The position numbers were made by a program, and so were the translations under genes. A model generated the notes under the pieces. That model searched no databases. It was not told where the DNA came from and saw only the letters and a program-made list of their open reading frames with translations. Shown one piece after another: positions 19,724 through 28,948 of a stretch of DNA of 64,000 nucleotides (within the stretch, counting starts at the first letter, position 1; the number at the start of each line of letters is the position of its first letter). The stretch is from Granulicella sp. L60 (GTDB taxonomy: Bacteria > Acidobacteriota > Terriglobia > Terriglobales > Acidobacteriaceae), in the NCBI RefSeq assembly GCF_009765825.1, contig NZ_LMUR01000015.1:652798-716797 (forward strand), in the 5' to 3' direction.

Positions 19724-21478
19724 TCATTTCTCAAGAGGGTTCGATTTTTGAAGAATCGGCCTCGAAGCCACTGGAGCGACACGGTTGATCTGAACCGAAT
19801 CGCTAGCCCCTGTGCTGAACTCGTGCGTAGCACCTGGTTGACCACCAAATTCACGAACCACGTGAGGCACGAGCATAAAGACAAGCTCATCCGTAGTTTT
19901 GGTTACGGATTGAGTGCTGAACATATATTTAATGCCAGGGAGCTCTCCAAGGCCGGGCCATCCGGAGACGGCAAGCGCAAGCTGGTTCTGCACCAACCCA
20001 GCCATGATGCTGACCTCTCCGTCCTTCATGCGGACTACCTGTTCGGCCTTATCCTGGCTGATGACCGGCTCGGCAACCCCACTGATTGTGTCGGTCCCGG
20101 TCTGTGAAGAGATCTCCACATGAATCTTCATCGTTACATCCCGATTGTCGTGGATCGTGGGGGTCAGCTCGATGTTTACTCCCACATCGATGTACTGAAA
20201 TTGTGTCTGCACTGATGAAGCCGAGGCAGTGGTGGGCGTTGAGAATGAACCCGTGGCGATTGGAATCCGTTGTCCGATGTTGAGCGATGCCTTTTGGCCG
20301 TCGATGGCTCGAACTCTAGGATTCTGAAGGACTCGCGTATCCGTGTCGGTCAGCAGCAACTCTGCCTGCGCCTGTCCGATCGTGTAGCTATAGGAGGAGG
20401 AACGTCCGACCTGATTCAGCGTCGACGAAGTGGTAGAGCCGCTGCTCGTGGTGTTTGAGTTTTGTGTCACGCTAAAGGAGGTCGGAGGCGAGATTCCCAT
20501 CGCGTGAACTTTCGTGCGACTGACTTCCATCACGTAGATATCCACGAGGACCTCTGGCTTGGCGAGATCAAGACTGGCGATGAGTTGTCTCGCAAGTAGA
20601 ATTTCGTCTGGTGTTCCTCGGACCACGATCGCGTTCTGACCTGGGACCGCAAACAACTTTGCGTCCTGCGCAAGCACATTTCTCAAGGTCGTCACAATTT
20701 CGTTGAGATCGTTCTGTTGAGAGACGTTCGAAAGATAAAACGTCCGGACCGCAAGCTCCTCCAGTTGTTGATGCTTCGCTCGCGTATCCTGCGCCACATA
20801 GATCGTATTGTGCGTAATTGGTATCCAAAAACTATTCGAGAGCTTTGCGAGAAGGTTGAGCGCTTCCCGGTCGGTAATGTCTTTCACAGCCATCGTCACC
20901 CTCTTCGACGTGAAGTCAGGATCGATCAACACACTGACGCCCGCCATCTTGCCGATGGTCTCATAGAGAATCCGTGTCTCTTCGGTCATGTTCATCGATA
21001 CCGGCTCTGTCGGCAGTGGATCGAGATGCGTAGGCGGCCCCGGTCGGTCGAGGTCTTCCGCACTGGGGCCATCGTCCACAGCGTCTCCCTTGTCCTTCTT
21101 TTCCAACTCCTCCTTTGTCCTTTCGATCTCCTGCTCGGCAATAGCATTACCGGGGTCGATTTCGAGTGCGCGGAAGAACTCTACCAACGCCTCCTTAGAG
21201 TGACTTTGCTTTTGCAGTTGCTCTCCACGACGCACATGCACCATGGCTACTGTAGTTCTCACGCGCGCAACCGAAACCTTGAAACGCATGTCTGTAGGAT
21301 CCTTATCCAGAGCGAGCCCATAGGCCAGGTAAGCGGAGTCAAGATCGCCTCTTTGTTCTGCGGCCATGCCACGCTTATACAACTTATTCGCGGAATCGGC
21401 ATGCAGTGATGCTGGCTGCACAAAAAGACAAAGCAATAACATCCCCGCTGCTTCGCAACGGGTTTTCCCTAACAACAT
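19724..21478 (-). CDS. secretin with N-terminal TPRs (GspD/PilQ family)
   Basis: A 584-residue outer-membrane secretin. A signal peptide (~1-28) precedes two TPR-like helices (residues ~30-115: NKLYKRGMAAEQRGDLDSAY). A Pro/Asp-rich linker leads into an STN/N0-like domain (VSVLIDPDFTSKRVTM), an N1/NolW-like domain (FYLSNVSQQNDLNEIVTTLR) and the C-terminal secretin pore domain (VLVDIYVMEVS ... VGVNIELTPTI ... DGEVSIMAGLV ... LPGIKYMF). It would form a large gated ring for exporting folded protein or pili. No GspE, GspF, GspC or pilin gene lies in the window, so it is an orphan here. It is divergent from a second secretin-like gene, with box D between them. Confidence 0.9.
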   Translation of the reverse strand: MLLGKTRCEAAGMLLLCLFVQPASLHADSANKLYKRGMAAEQRGDLDSAYLAYGLALDKDPTDMRFKVSVARVRTTVAMVHVRRGEQLQKQSHSKEALVEFFRALEIDPGNAIAEQEIERTKEELEKKDKGDAVDDGPSAEDLDRPGPPTHLDPLPTEPVSMNMTEETRILYETIGKMAGVSVLIDPDFTSKRVTMAVKDITDREALNLLAKLSNSFWIPITHNTIYVAQDTRAKHQQLEELAVRTFYLSNVSQQNDLNEIVTTLRNVLAQDAKLFAVPGQNAIVVRGTPDEILLARQLIASLDLAKPEVLVDIYVMEVSRTKVHAMGISPPTSFSVTQNSNTTSSGSTTSSTLNQVGRSSSYSYTIGQAQAELLLTDTDTRVLQNPRVRAIDGQKASLNIGQRIPIATGSFSTPTTASASSVQTQFQYIDVGVNIELTPTIHDNRDVTMKIHVEISSQTGTDTISGVAEPVISQDKAEQVVRMKDGEVSIMAGLVQNQLALAVSGWPGLGELPGIKYMFSTQSVTKTTDELVFMLVPHVVREFGGQPGATHEFSTGASDSVQINRVAPVASRPILQKSNPLEK

Positions 21479-21625
21479 ATATTTATCTCGATTCTGGCAC
21501 GGAGGAGCTGAACGATTTGCGTCGGCGGCCAGCAGACTACTGGAGATCCCAGCATGAGCTGTCTGGCTGCTCCTCTAATCGTTTAGACGCACTGCCTTCG
21601 TCTGTGCTCAGGATTCAAGGAACTG

Positions 21626-21645
21626 CTATGTCGAGAAGTGTCGAG
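21626..21645 (+). promoter_or_regulatory. tandem 10-bp repeat box D
   Basis: CTATGTCGAG followed directly by AAGTGTCGAG, between the two divergent secretin genes: 53 bp before the TTG start at 21699 and about 148 bp before the start at 21478. The position suits control of one or both genes. Confidence 0.55.
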
Positions 21646-21698
21646 TTCTGCGTGGGTGAGGAGGTCAAAGACGTCTATACCCTTGAAGGAAGCGACAC

Positions 21699-23090
21699 TT
21701 GGCTCTCAATCGGCACCCTATGCATTTGACAGTTTTAGTTATGTGCCTTTGCCCGATGCAGGCTCAGACGCAACATGACCCCGGCAAGTCCAGGCAATCC
21801 CATCTTAAGTCGACTCTACAGCCGCGCTCTCCATTGCGGAGCATGCACCTGTCCGGAGATGCGGCCCATGTGATCGAACGCGCCTTTCAGCTCTACGATA
21901 TCGAGGTAGTCTTTGTGGCTCCTATACGAAACTTATCAAGTCCGATACAGGTCAACCTGAGAGATTCCGATGTGGCGGCCACGGGACGGGTGCTTGAAGT
22001 GATGGCACATTGCTTCTTTGTGCCAGTCAACACTCACTTAATCCTTGCCGTACAGGACGACAAGGAAAATAGACTGAAGTATGAACCTGTTGTGACAGAA
22101 ACCATCGAGATTCCGAATCTTCTGGCCAATGATGAACAGGAAAAGAGTGAGATTGCTGCCATCATCACCGGAGTGTTCGGACTCAAAGGGGCGACTCTGC
22201 GTGGAAATACCGTTATACTTCACGCGACGAAAAAAGAGATCGTTCAGGTGGTGGACACCCTAACTCAGCTTTTTCAGCCTGCTCCCCAGGTCCTCCTTGA
22301 AGTGAATGCGTACATCCTCAGCCGAGGACATAACAGAAATCTAGGGTTACAACTTCCGCAACAGGTCACCGTGTTCAATATCGACACCGCAGCCCAAAGC
22401 CTCATCTCCAGCAACTCTTCCGTGGTACAAGCACTGATTGCGGCTGGTGACGTCAGCTCGGGCGATACTCTCGGCATTGCAGAGGCTCTTATCGCTGGCG
22501 GATATGGTGGCAGCTCTGTCCTGAGCAGCCCGTTTGGCTTCTTCGGAGGAGGAATCACATCCAGCGGGCTACAGTTCGACTCATCCAGTCTCAACACAGA
22601 CCTATCCGTCTCGAACAGTCAGCAGCTCCAGAGCGTCATGCTCCATCTTGCAGACAATCAATTGGGAACACTCAAACTCGGTCAGCGGTATCCCATCATG
22701 ACGGCATCAACGGTCGTTGTCGGCGCAACGACGTCGAACGGAGCTCCGTCGATCGAGTATGAAGACCTGGGTCTGATTCTTGAGATGAGACCCCATATCG
22801 GGTCTGATGGTGAGGTGTTGCTTCATGTTCATGAAACCTTCCGCTCCTTGGATGGAACGAGCCTGAACAGCATTCCCATCTTGGACAATCAGGAGTTCGT
22901 CTCCGATCTCTCTGTTCCGAACGGCGTCACCACCGTTATTGTAAGCAATCTCAGCGTTTCCGAGACCCGCACCGTGCAGGGCCTGGCCACTTCGATCCCG
23001 ACGAACGGAATCAGAAACCTACAGAGCTCCGATTTAGTGGTCACGATCACCCCGATGTTGAGCCGTTCAGCGAGGCCGCCGAGCAGGTAG
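21699..23090 (+). CDS. short secretin-like protein
   Basis: A 463-residue exported protein with secretin architecture but no TPRs. The TTG start follows GAAGGAAG with an 8-bp gap, so I prefer it to the ATG at 21720. The signal peptide covers LTVLVMCLCPMQAQTQ. An N-domain (LYDIEVVFVAPIRNLSSPIQVNL) and an N1-like domain (IAAIITGVFGLKGATLRG) precede a secretin-like C-terminal domain (QVLLEVNAYILSR ... LKLGQRYPIMTAS ... EYEDLGLILEMRPHI ... LVVTITPML). A Gly/Ser-rich segment at ~225-290 interrupts the pore domain. It differs strongly from the neighbouring secretin and may be a partner subunit or an accessory ring; that is inference. Confidence 0.82.
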   Translation: MALNRHPMHLTVLVMCLCPMQAQTQHDPGKSRQSHLKSTLQPRSPLRSMHLSGDAAHVIERAFQLYDIEVVFVAPIRNLSSPIQVNLRDSDVAATGRVLEVMAHCFFVPVNTHLILAVQDDKENRLKYEPVVTETIEIPNLLANDEQEKSEIAAIITGVFGLKGATLRGNTVILHATKKEIVQVVDTLTQLFQPAPQVLLEVNAYILSRGHNRNLGLQLPQQVTVFNIDTAAQSLISSNSSVVQALIAAGDVSSGDTLGIAEALIAGGYGGSSVLSSPFGFFGGGITSSGLQFDSSSLNTDLSVSNSQQLQSVMLHLADNQLGTLKLGQRYPIMTASTVVVGATTSNGAPSIEYEDLGLILEMRPHIGSDGEVLLHVHETFRSLDGTSLNSIPILDNQEFVSDLSVPNGVTTVIVSNLSVSETRTVQGLATSIPTNGIRNLQSSDLVVTITPMLSRSARPPSR

Positions 23091-23240
23091 TAACAGAGGA
23101 CTCTTCAAGTGCGAGCACCCGGGATCGTGACAGCTCATTTCTCGATGAACAATGCCTCGACCTAGAGTTGAACTCATTCGGGGACGAAGTACTGATTCGA
23201 CGCTGAATTCCGCCGTTATCCCATCTCGACGGCTTGGTTG

Positions 23241-26123
23241 TCAGTCCACAGTCAGCACCATGGATGTAGTTGCCGCGATGCTCGACACGTTTGTGTCAGT
23301 TCCTGTAATCGTCAGCGTGTAGGTCCCCTTCGCAACGCTGGAACTGCTGCTTGAAGAGGATGCAGAGCTGGAGTTGCTGCAACCCGACAAAAACGCGCCG
23401 ATCCCCGTCACTACAAACATTGCGCAAAGGAGACGAAGAACGCGAGCACGTCTTCCAAGAAATCCTCCAAAGATCAGCGCCGCAAAAACCAAAGTTGTGG
23501 GTACGCCGACGGGGTCATGCATCACGGTCTGCGCTATCGGTGAAGACAGCCGGTGACGTTTACCTGTACTCTCCACGGAAGAAGTAGTCGGACAGTCTGA
23601 CGCGTTGGTATAGATCGTCATTGTCGCGGTGACGGGACTGGTTCCGGTGACCGTTGCGCTTGTAAGTTCATAGCAGGCATTGTTGAGTGCCGAACCTGTC
23701 GTAGAGATTGTCCATTGCACTGTGCCCGTGTAGCCATTCGCCGGAGTAATGGTGATGGCGGAAGTTCCGGAGCTACCCGCTGTGACTGTTAGATTGGTCG
23801 CCGCGAGTGTGAACGTTGCGCTCCCCGAACCGCTGGTCCCGCCTACATTCACCACAAGCGAGGCCTGCGATCCCGCGTAGGTGGAATCGCCTGAATAGCT
23901 TGCCTGGATCACATGATTGCCGGACGTGGTCGAGGAGAACGTATAGGTCGCTACACCGCCAGCCAGATTCAGGGGCGAACCCTCCGTCGTGCCGTCGACC
24001 ACCAGTGTGACTGACCCCGTTGGTGTGGTGGTGAATCCTGTAACTTCCGGCGCAACGGTGATGGTGACGATGTCGCTCGCGCCTGATGCTGGGATGGTCG
24101 TTGCAGCCGACACGGTGGTGTTCGTGGCCTGCAATGCAGCCGAGGACGTCGTCGGCCATGCATTCAGCAGGTTGCTGAAAGCAATCGAACCGAGCCCGCT
24201 GGCCAGGTCATAGCCGGTAGTCGCCGCATACTGCGACTCGCCGGAAGATTCGCAGTAGGTCGTGCCAGCGTTGCACTCGTTGCCACCGCTTGTAATATCG
24301 TGAAAGACCGAAGCGTAGGTTGTCGCATTCGCGGCAAGCGAGTAGAGCGTCGAGTTCACTACTCCCTGACCGGTAGAGTTTAGCTTCTGATTGATCATCG
24401 CCAGCATTCCGGCAAAGATCGGCGCATCGAAGCTCGTACCTCCCGCCGCAGTCAGGTACTCATTGTTGCTGTCGCGAAATCCATTGGAGCAGCTCCCGGT
24501 GATACCTGTGCTCGTCGTATCGCTGGAACAAAACAGATAGGGTGCGTTTTCATCCGAAGCGTCGAGCGCGATATCTGGTATAAGACGGTAACTGCCCGAC
24601 GCAATTCCGCTCACGCCCGTTTGCCAGCTCGGTCTTGCTGTCAGCGTACTGATGCCGCCGCCTCCCGAGTTCAGACCATTCTGCGATGAATCATCGTTCC
24701 AGACCTGTTCCGGGATATAGGAAAGTGCGGAGCTGATGACGTCGCCTCCGCTCGCTTGAGTCCAGTAAGTCGAGTTTCCAGCGGCAACATCCGCGGCCGG
24801 AAACTCCGTTCCTCCCATGGCGGTCACGTACTGGCTGCTGGCCGGGAAATCCACCGCGAGCGCTTCACGCTGGGTTGCGGACAAACTCGTGTCCTCGTAG
24901 CAATCGGTTGAGCCGTCATCCCCGGCTGCTGAGACCACGCTCTGCCCCTGGGATGCGGCTTGTGCGAGGATGCCGTTGTACGTGGAGTAATCGGTTGAGC
25001 TCATCTCGGTCTCGCATTCGCCGTAGCTTGTGCTGATGACAGGAGCAATCCTTGAGTCGACCGCATATTGAATCGAGTCCCAGACGCTGGTGTTCTGGTT
25101 GCTCCCAACATACACGAAATAAATCGACGCGCCCTTCGCGATTGCGCCGGAGTACTCGACGTCGAGGTCCGACTCTGACTCATCTCCCGAATAGACCGTT
25201 GACGTTCCGGAGTTCGGCACCAATACCATCGTGACGTCCTTTACCGGCAGCCCAGCTGCATTCTGGAAGTTTGTGATATCGGCTTGGACGATCGAACTCT
25301 GGCCTACGATTGCAATCGTCTGGCCTTCACCGGTATAGCCACTGTTGTACGCGGGCTTGATGTCATAGATGGTCACTACGTCGCTGGGTGTCAGATAGTA
25401 GCTTCCTGACTGACTGGATGTGAACTTCGAAGTCGAACTCGCCTGCGGACGAGCGTACCGCACTCGAGGCTTAGGACGAAAGCTCGACAGGTTCGTTACT
25501 GTCTGGACCACAGACGCGAGTGCGGAAGGCACTGTGATATCTGTCGAGGGGGCGAAATGCGTTTCGGTCCCGGTCGTATAGTTATGGATTTCGATGCCGA
25601 ACGCTGTCTCAACTTGCCCCACGGTCCCCGAAAACGAGATACGGTTCTTGCTTTGCGAGACCCCATTGACGGTGAACCCCTGCTGGGCGAGCCACGCCTT
25701 CACTTGAGAGATGTCGGCATCAGCGACGCCAAAGCGCGCGGAGAACTGTGCAGGAGTCAGCCAGCGGTGGTATTGGGTCGAGGAAGGAGTCTGCTGTGCA
25801 ACGATCAGAGATTGAAGATCCGTTTCCTCAGCGGCAGTGCGACTCAGAACGATGCTCACATCGCCAAGCTGAGTGCCGGAGGAAACACGTCCGACATCCT
25901 GCATTTGGCGGGTTACCGAAGGATGGGAATTCGCGATGGTCGCTCGCGAGGCATCATTGATCGGTTCAGCGATTCGCGATGCGGGCTGTTGTCCAAATGC
26001 CGCAACCGTAAAGAAGACCATAAGGAGCGCGTTGCTTGCGCCCTTCCACTGAGAGACTATAGCTCGGACTTCTCTTGAAGTCGTTCTCCAGTTCACCACG
26101 GCATCGATTTTTGAACACACCAT
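23241..26123 (-). CDS. secreted S53 (sedolisin/kumamolisin) protease with Ig-like repeats
   Basis: A 960-residue secreted endopeptidase active at low pH. An N-terminal signal anchor (ALLMVFFTVAAFGQQ) is followed by a pro-kumamolisin activation domain (~80-215) and the catalytic S53 domain (~245-660). The Glu and Asp of the triad lie four residues apart in ESDLD, the oxyanion Asp in AAGDDGS and the Ser in GGTSFDAP. Then come a bacterial Ig-like repeat (TPTGSVTLVVDG) and a further beta domain that is interrupted by a hydrophobic stretch, VPTTLVFAALIFGGFLGRR, and a LSGCSNSSSASS segment, as in many acidobacterial homologues. It is convergent with the short secretin gene. Confidence 0.9.
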   Translation of the reverse strand: MVCSKIDAVVNWRTTSREVRAIVSQWKGASNALLMVFFTVAAFGQQPASRIAEPINDASRATIANSHPSVTRQMQDVGRVSSGTQLGDVSIVLSRTAAEETDLQSLIVAQQTPSSTQYHRWLTPAQFSARFGVADADISQVKAWLAQQGFTVNGVSQSKNRISFSGTVGQVETAFGIEIHNYTTGTETHFAPSTDITVPSALASVVQTVTNLSSFRPKPRVRYARPQASSTSKFTSSQSGSYYLTPSDVVTIYDIKPAYNSGYTGEGQTIAIVGQSSIVQADITNFQNAAGLPVKDVTMVLVPNSGTSTVYSGDESESDLDVEYSGAIAKGASIYFVYVGSNQNTSVWDSIQYAVDSRIAPVISTSYGECETEMSSTDYSTYNGILAQAASQGQSVVSAAGDDGSTDCYEDTSLSATQREALAVDFPASSQYVTAMGGTEFPAADVAAGNSTYWTQASGGDVISSALSYIPEQVWNDDSSQNGLNSGGGGISTLTARPSWQTGVSGIASGSYRLIPDIALDASDENAPYLFCSSDTTSTGITGSCSNGFRDSNNEYLTAAGGTSFDAPIFAGMLAMINQKLNSTGQGVVNSTLYSLAANATTYASVFHDITSGGNECNAGTTYCESSGESQYAATTGYDLASGLGSIAFSNLLNAWPTTSSAALQATNTTVSAATTIPASGASDIVTITVAPEVTGFTTTPTGSVTLVVDGTTEGSPLNLAGGVATYTFSSTTSGNHVIQASYSGDSTYAGSQASLVVNVGGTSGSGSATFTLAATNLTVTAGSSGTSAITITPANGYTGTVQWTISTTGSALNNACYELTSATVTGTSPVTATMTIYTNASDCPTTSSVESTGKRHRLSSPIAQTVMHDPVGVPTTLVFAALIFGGFLGRRARVLRLLCAMFVVTGIGAFLSGCSNSSSASSSSSSSSVAKGTYTLTITGTDTNVSSIAATTSMVLTVD

Positions 26124-26764
26124 ATCCTACAAAGCCTCTTCATGCTTCTCTGTGGCCAATCATGTTCTTGCGAGATCGACGAATCGTTGCAAATCTCTCG
26201 TTTACTAATTCAAACAGTGAGGCATGCGTGCGGACGACTGCGACCACAATTGCCAATCCCAATCGTGCCGGCCATAGCATCTCCTCAAAGCCACTTTTCG
26301 CATTCTGCCCATTACGCGGCTTTGATATCCGTGACAGATGTCCCTCTATTCGACGAGGATCCACGAATGAAGTAGCAACGATTGCGGAAACTAGACATTT
26401 CTCGACAAATCGTTACAGCCAACTCAGAAACGAATTCACAAAAGTGGGGGCATAAGTGCGAGAACAAAATGGAGTCTTGTTGCGTGGTTCGCCCTGGCAA
26501 AAATCCGACGACGCTCGCCAAGACGAAATGAGCCCGGGGGGAAGCCATCGCCAGCCATCAATGCGTGGAAGGAGTGTCAATAGACCCCAATGCTGAGCTG
26601 TTCGGCGACGTTGTCGGGTCGGTAGAGGAGAACCTTAAGCACTATGTGTGATTTCCCGACAATCAAATTCTCTACGAGGCTTTGAACTCATTCAGGGACG
26701 GGAAACTGAAGGGCGACATGATCGTTTTCCGGTTAGCTTCGTCTTTCATGAGGAGAGTCCATTC
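26124..26764. other. 641-bp intergenic region with box E
   Basis: No convincing gene. It contains tandem-repeat box E (26391-26410) and near 26682-26700 a 19-bp sequence, TTGAACTCATTCAGGGACG, that recurs with one mismatch at 23168-23186. One frame around 26640-26730 reads NQILYEALNSFRDGKLKGD, which has the flavour of the C-terminus of a zinc-type alcohol dehydrogenase, but it is interrupted by a stop and is too short to name. Confidence 0.35.
26391..26410 (-). promoter_or_regulatory. tandem 10-bp repeat box E
   Basis: On the complement strand: ATTTGTCGAG followed directly by AAATGTCTAG. The first half matches box A exactly. It lies 268 bp upstream of the S53 protease start and about 355 bp upstream of the response-regulator start. 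Confidence 0.55.
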
Positions 26765-27577
26765 ATGGCGACAGAACCACTAACGAAGAGAGGAAACGAC
26801 AGTTCTCGACAAACGTTTGCAGTAAAGAAGCGCGACAATAGAACTGTGACCGGCCTTCGCCTCGAAACCGCCCGTGAGATGTCGCCGCTTTTGTTGATTG
26901 ACGACGACCGCTCTCTCGCATCGTTGCTTGCAGAGTACTGCGGACCCGCGGGATTTTCGATCACCTCTGCGCTTAGCGGTGAAGACGGTCTTCGGATGGC
27001 TCGACAAGAATACTTTCTTCTGATTATCCTCGACGTAACGTTGTCGGGTATCGACGGCTTTGAGGTGCTCAAGCGTCTCCGGCGTTCGTCTCAGATCCCC
27101 GTTCTCATGCTCACGACACGAGGAGCCGCAATGGATCGGGTCCTTGGCCTAGAGAACGGCGCCGACGATTATCTTGCGAAGCCGTTTCAGCCGGAAGAGT
27201 TGGTCGCGCGGATCAAAACAGTACTGCGGCGGACTCATCCGGAAGAGCAGGTAAAACGTATAGTGCTCGGAGATATCAGCCTGGATACGATGGATCGCTC
27301 GGTGACGTTGTCCGATCAGCCTCTCGAGCTGACAGGAGCGGAGTTTCATCTCCTCAAACTACTCATGAGTCATCCGGCGAAGCCGCTGTCCCGCGAAGAA
27401 CTCATACCTCGAATCTTTGGTCGTGACTCGACCAGCATAGACAGAAGCATAGATAATCTGGTCAACCAACTACGGCGCAAGCTTGGAAGTCATGCGGACG
27501 GCTCCGAGAGAATTAGAAGTATCCGGAACATCGGATACTGTTACGTCATAGACGCAGACGGAGCAGACGCTTCGTGA
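26765..27577 (+). CDS. OmpR-family response regulator (CpxR-like)
   Basis: DNA-binding response regulator of a two-component system. The ATG at 26765 follows AGGAGAG by 8 bp and gives 270 residues, including an unusual ~38-residue lead before the receiver. The ATG at 26879 (MSPLLLIDDD) would give the normal ~232-residue size but has no obvious ribosome-binding site. Receiver hallmarks are IDDD (acidic pocket), IILDVTLSG (phospho-Asp), MLTTRG (Thr) and AKPF (Lys). The winged-helix output domain (LELTGAEFHLLKLLM ... IDRSIDNLVNQLRRKLG) is complete. It overlaps the kinase gene by 4 bp. Box F lies inside the extended 5' part, which fits autoregulation if the later start is used. Confidence 0.9.
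   Translation: MATEPLTKRGNDSSRQTFAVKKRDNRTVTGLRLETAREMSPLLLIDDDRSLASLLAEYCGPAGFSITSALSGEDGLRMARQEYFLLIILDVTLSGIDGFEVLKRLRRSSQIPVLMLTTRGAAMDRVLGLENGADDYLAKPFQPEELVARIKTVLRRTHPEEQVKRIVLGDISLDTMDRSVTLSDQPLELTGAEFHLLKLLMSHPAKPLSREELIPRIFGRDSTSIDRSIDNLVNQLRRKLGSHADGSERIRSIRNIGYCYVIDADGADAS
26795..26814 (-). promoter_or_regulatory. tandem 10-bp repeat box F
   Basis: On the complement strand: GTTTGTCGAG followed directly by AACTGTCGTT. It lies 30 bp inside the reading frame from the ATG at 26765, but 65 bp upstream of the alternative ATG at 26879. Confidence 0.5.
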
Positions 27578-28938
27578 GGATATTCCTGCGCATCATGGCC
27601 GGATTCTGGCTTGCACTACTCATCGTCATAGCGGCAGTCGCGTTTATCCCCCGGATCTCCGCGACATTTGAAGACGAACGGTCAAGAAGCATTCCTTTGG
27701 AGATTCTTGACGTATGCGCAAAGCAAGCCGTGGAGTTGTACCGCCAGGGGGGAGCTAATGCCCTCGAAGTACAAGATGCGGGTTGTTATGGTGGCTCTCT
27801 CGTTTCAGTCACGGGCTCTCCGGACTTGGATTTGGCTCGAAGACCTCTTTCGCGGGAACAGAGATCAGTCGCTCGACGCACGGCCCACGGCGCGAATCTT
27901 GTGGTGCAAGAGATGCTGACAGAAACCACGATCGGGCTACGCTTGGGCCCGGGATCTCCAGATTATGCCTATGTTGTGACAATACCCACGCAGAGACGAG
28001 CCTCAGTGATGTGGCATACCAATAATTTCTGGCTGCTCATATTGAGCTCGGGGCTGTTCTCCTATGTCCTTACCTCTTACGTTGTTGGCCCGGTCACCAG
28101 CCTCAGCCGCGTTGCGGCTCAGTTTGGTGCCGGTGACCTTAAAGCGAGAGCCGCATCGCCGCTTTTGAGACGTAAGGATGAGTTCGGAGAACTGGGGAAA
28201 GTGTTCAATCACATGGCTTCTAAAATCGAGGTGCTGATCAGTCGGTATAAGAGTTTCCTGGCTCATGCCTCGCACGAACTCGGCTCTCCACTTACAAGAC
28301 TGAACATCGCCCTGGCTTTGGCAAAGCGTAAAGCCGGTCCTCAACTTCAACCTGAACTCGACCGCATAGGGCAGGAAGCAGATCGGATCAACAATCTCGT
28401 GCATGAGCTGCTCCTGTTAGCCCGCCTTGAAAGCGATAACGAACTTAGCCGCACACCGGTGTCGTTTGACGTTGGTGCACTGGTGGAAGAGATCCGTGCC
28501 GAAGCGATGCTGGAAGCGAAACAAATCATGAAAACAGTGCATTTGGACCGCCAGGAATCGTTCGGTGTTCGAGGCTATCCAGAGCTGCTGCGTCGAGCCA
28601 TTGAGAATGTGCTTCGTAATGCGCTTCGGTTTGCACGGGAACAGGGTACGGTCCAGATCTCGTATTTCCAAAAGTCCAATTTAGCCGTCGGTGTGATCTT
28701 GATCGAAGATGACGGGCCCGGCGTTCCGCTCGGCAAAGAACAAGCTATCTTTGAACCGTTCCTAACTCTGCCATCTGAGAATTCGGAGAATGGATCTGGC
28801 TCGGGTCTCGGTCTTGCCATCGCAAAGCAGGCCGTTCTCGTCAACGGAGGGACTATTTTCGCGTACTCGTTGACGGATCGGGGTCTGGCGGTCTCCATCG
28901 AATTGCCCATCGAAGTAATGACACAGGCTTCAGCCTAA
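27574..28938 (+). CDS. sensor histidine kinase (CpxA-like)
   Basis: A 454-residue inner-membrane histidine kinase, starting with GTG inside the stop of the regulator gene (GTGA overlap). TM1 (ALLIVIAAVAFIP) and TM2 (NFWLLILSSGLFSYVLTSYV) enclose a ~125-residue periplasmic sensor domain. A HAMP domain follows (GPVTSLSRVAAQFGAGDLKAR), then the H-box HASHELGSPLTRL with the phospho-accepting His, N-box NVLRNALRFA, and G-boxes DDGPGVP and GSGLGLAIAK. All catalytic elements are intact. Its partner is the adjacent response regulator. The CpxA-like H-box and location beside secretins and a secreted protease suggest envelope or secretion stress as the signal. Confidence 0.92.
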   Translation: MRIFLRIMAGFWLALLIVIAAVAFIPRISATFEDERSRSIPLEILDVCAKQAVELYRQGGANALEVQDAGCYGGSLVSVTGSPDLDLARRPLSREQRSVARRTAHGANLVVQEMLTETTIGLRLGPGSPDYAYVVTIPTQRRASVMWHTNNFWLLILSSGLFSYVLTSYVVGPVTSLSRVAAQFGAGDLKARAASPLLRRKDEFGELGKVFNHMASKIEVLISRYKSFLAHASHELGSPLTRLNIALALAKRKAGPQLQPELDRIGQEADRINNLVHELLLLARLESDNELSRTPVSFDVGALVEEIRAEAMLEAKQIMKTVHLDRQESFGVRGYPELLRRAIENVLRNALRFAREQGTVQISYFQKSNLAVGVILIEDDGPGVPLGKEQAIFEPFLTLPSENSENGSGSGLGLAIAKQAVLVNGGTIFAYSLTDRGLAVSIELPIEVMTQASA

Positions 28939-28948
28939 ATCGGACGTC

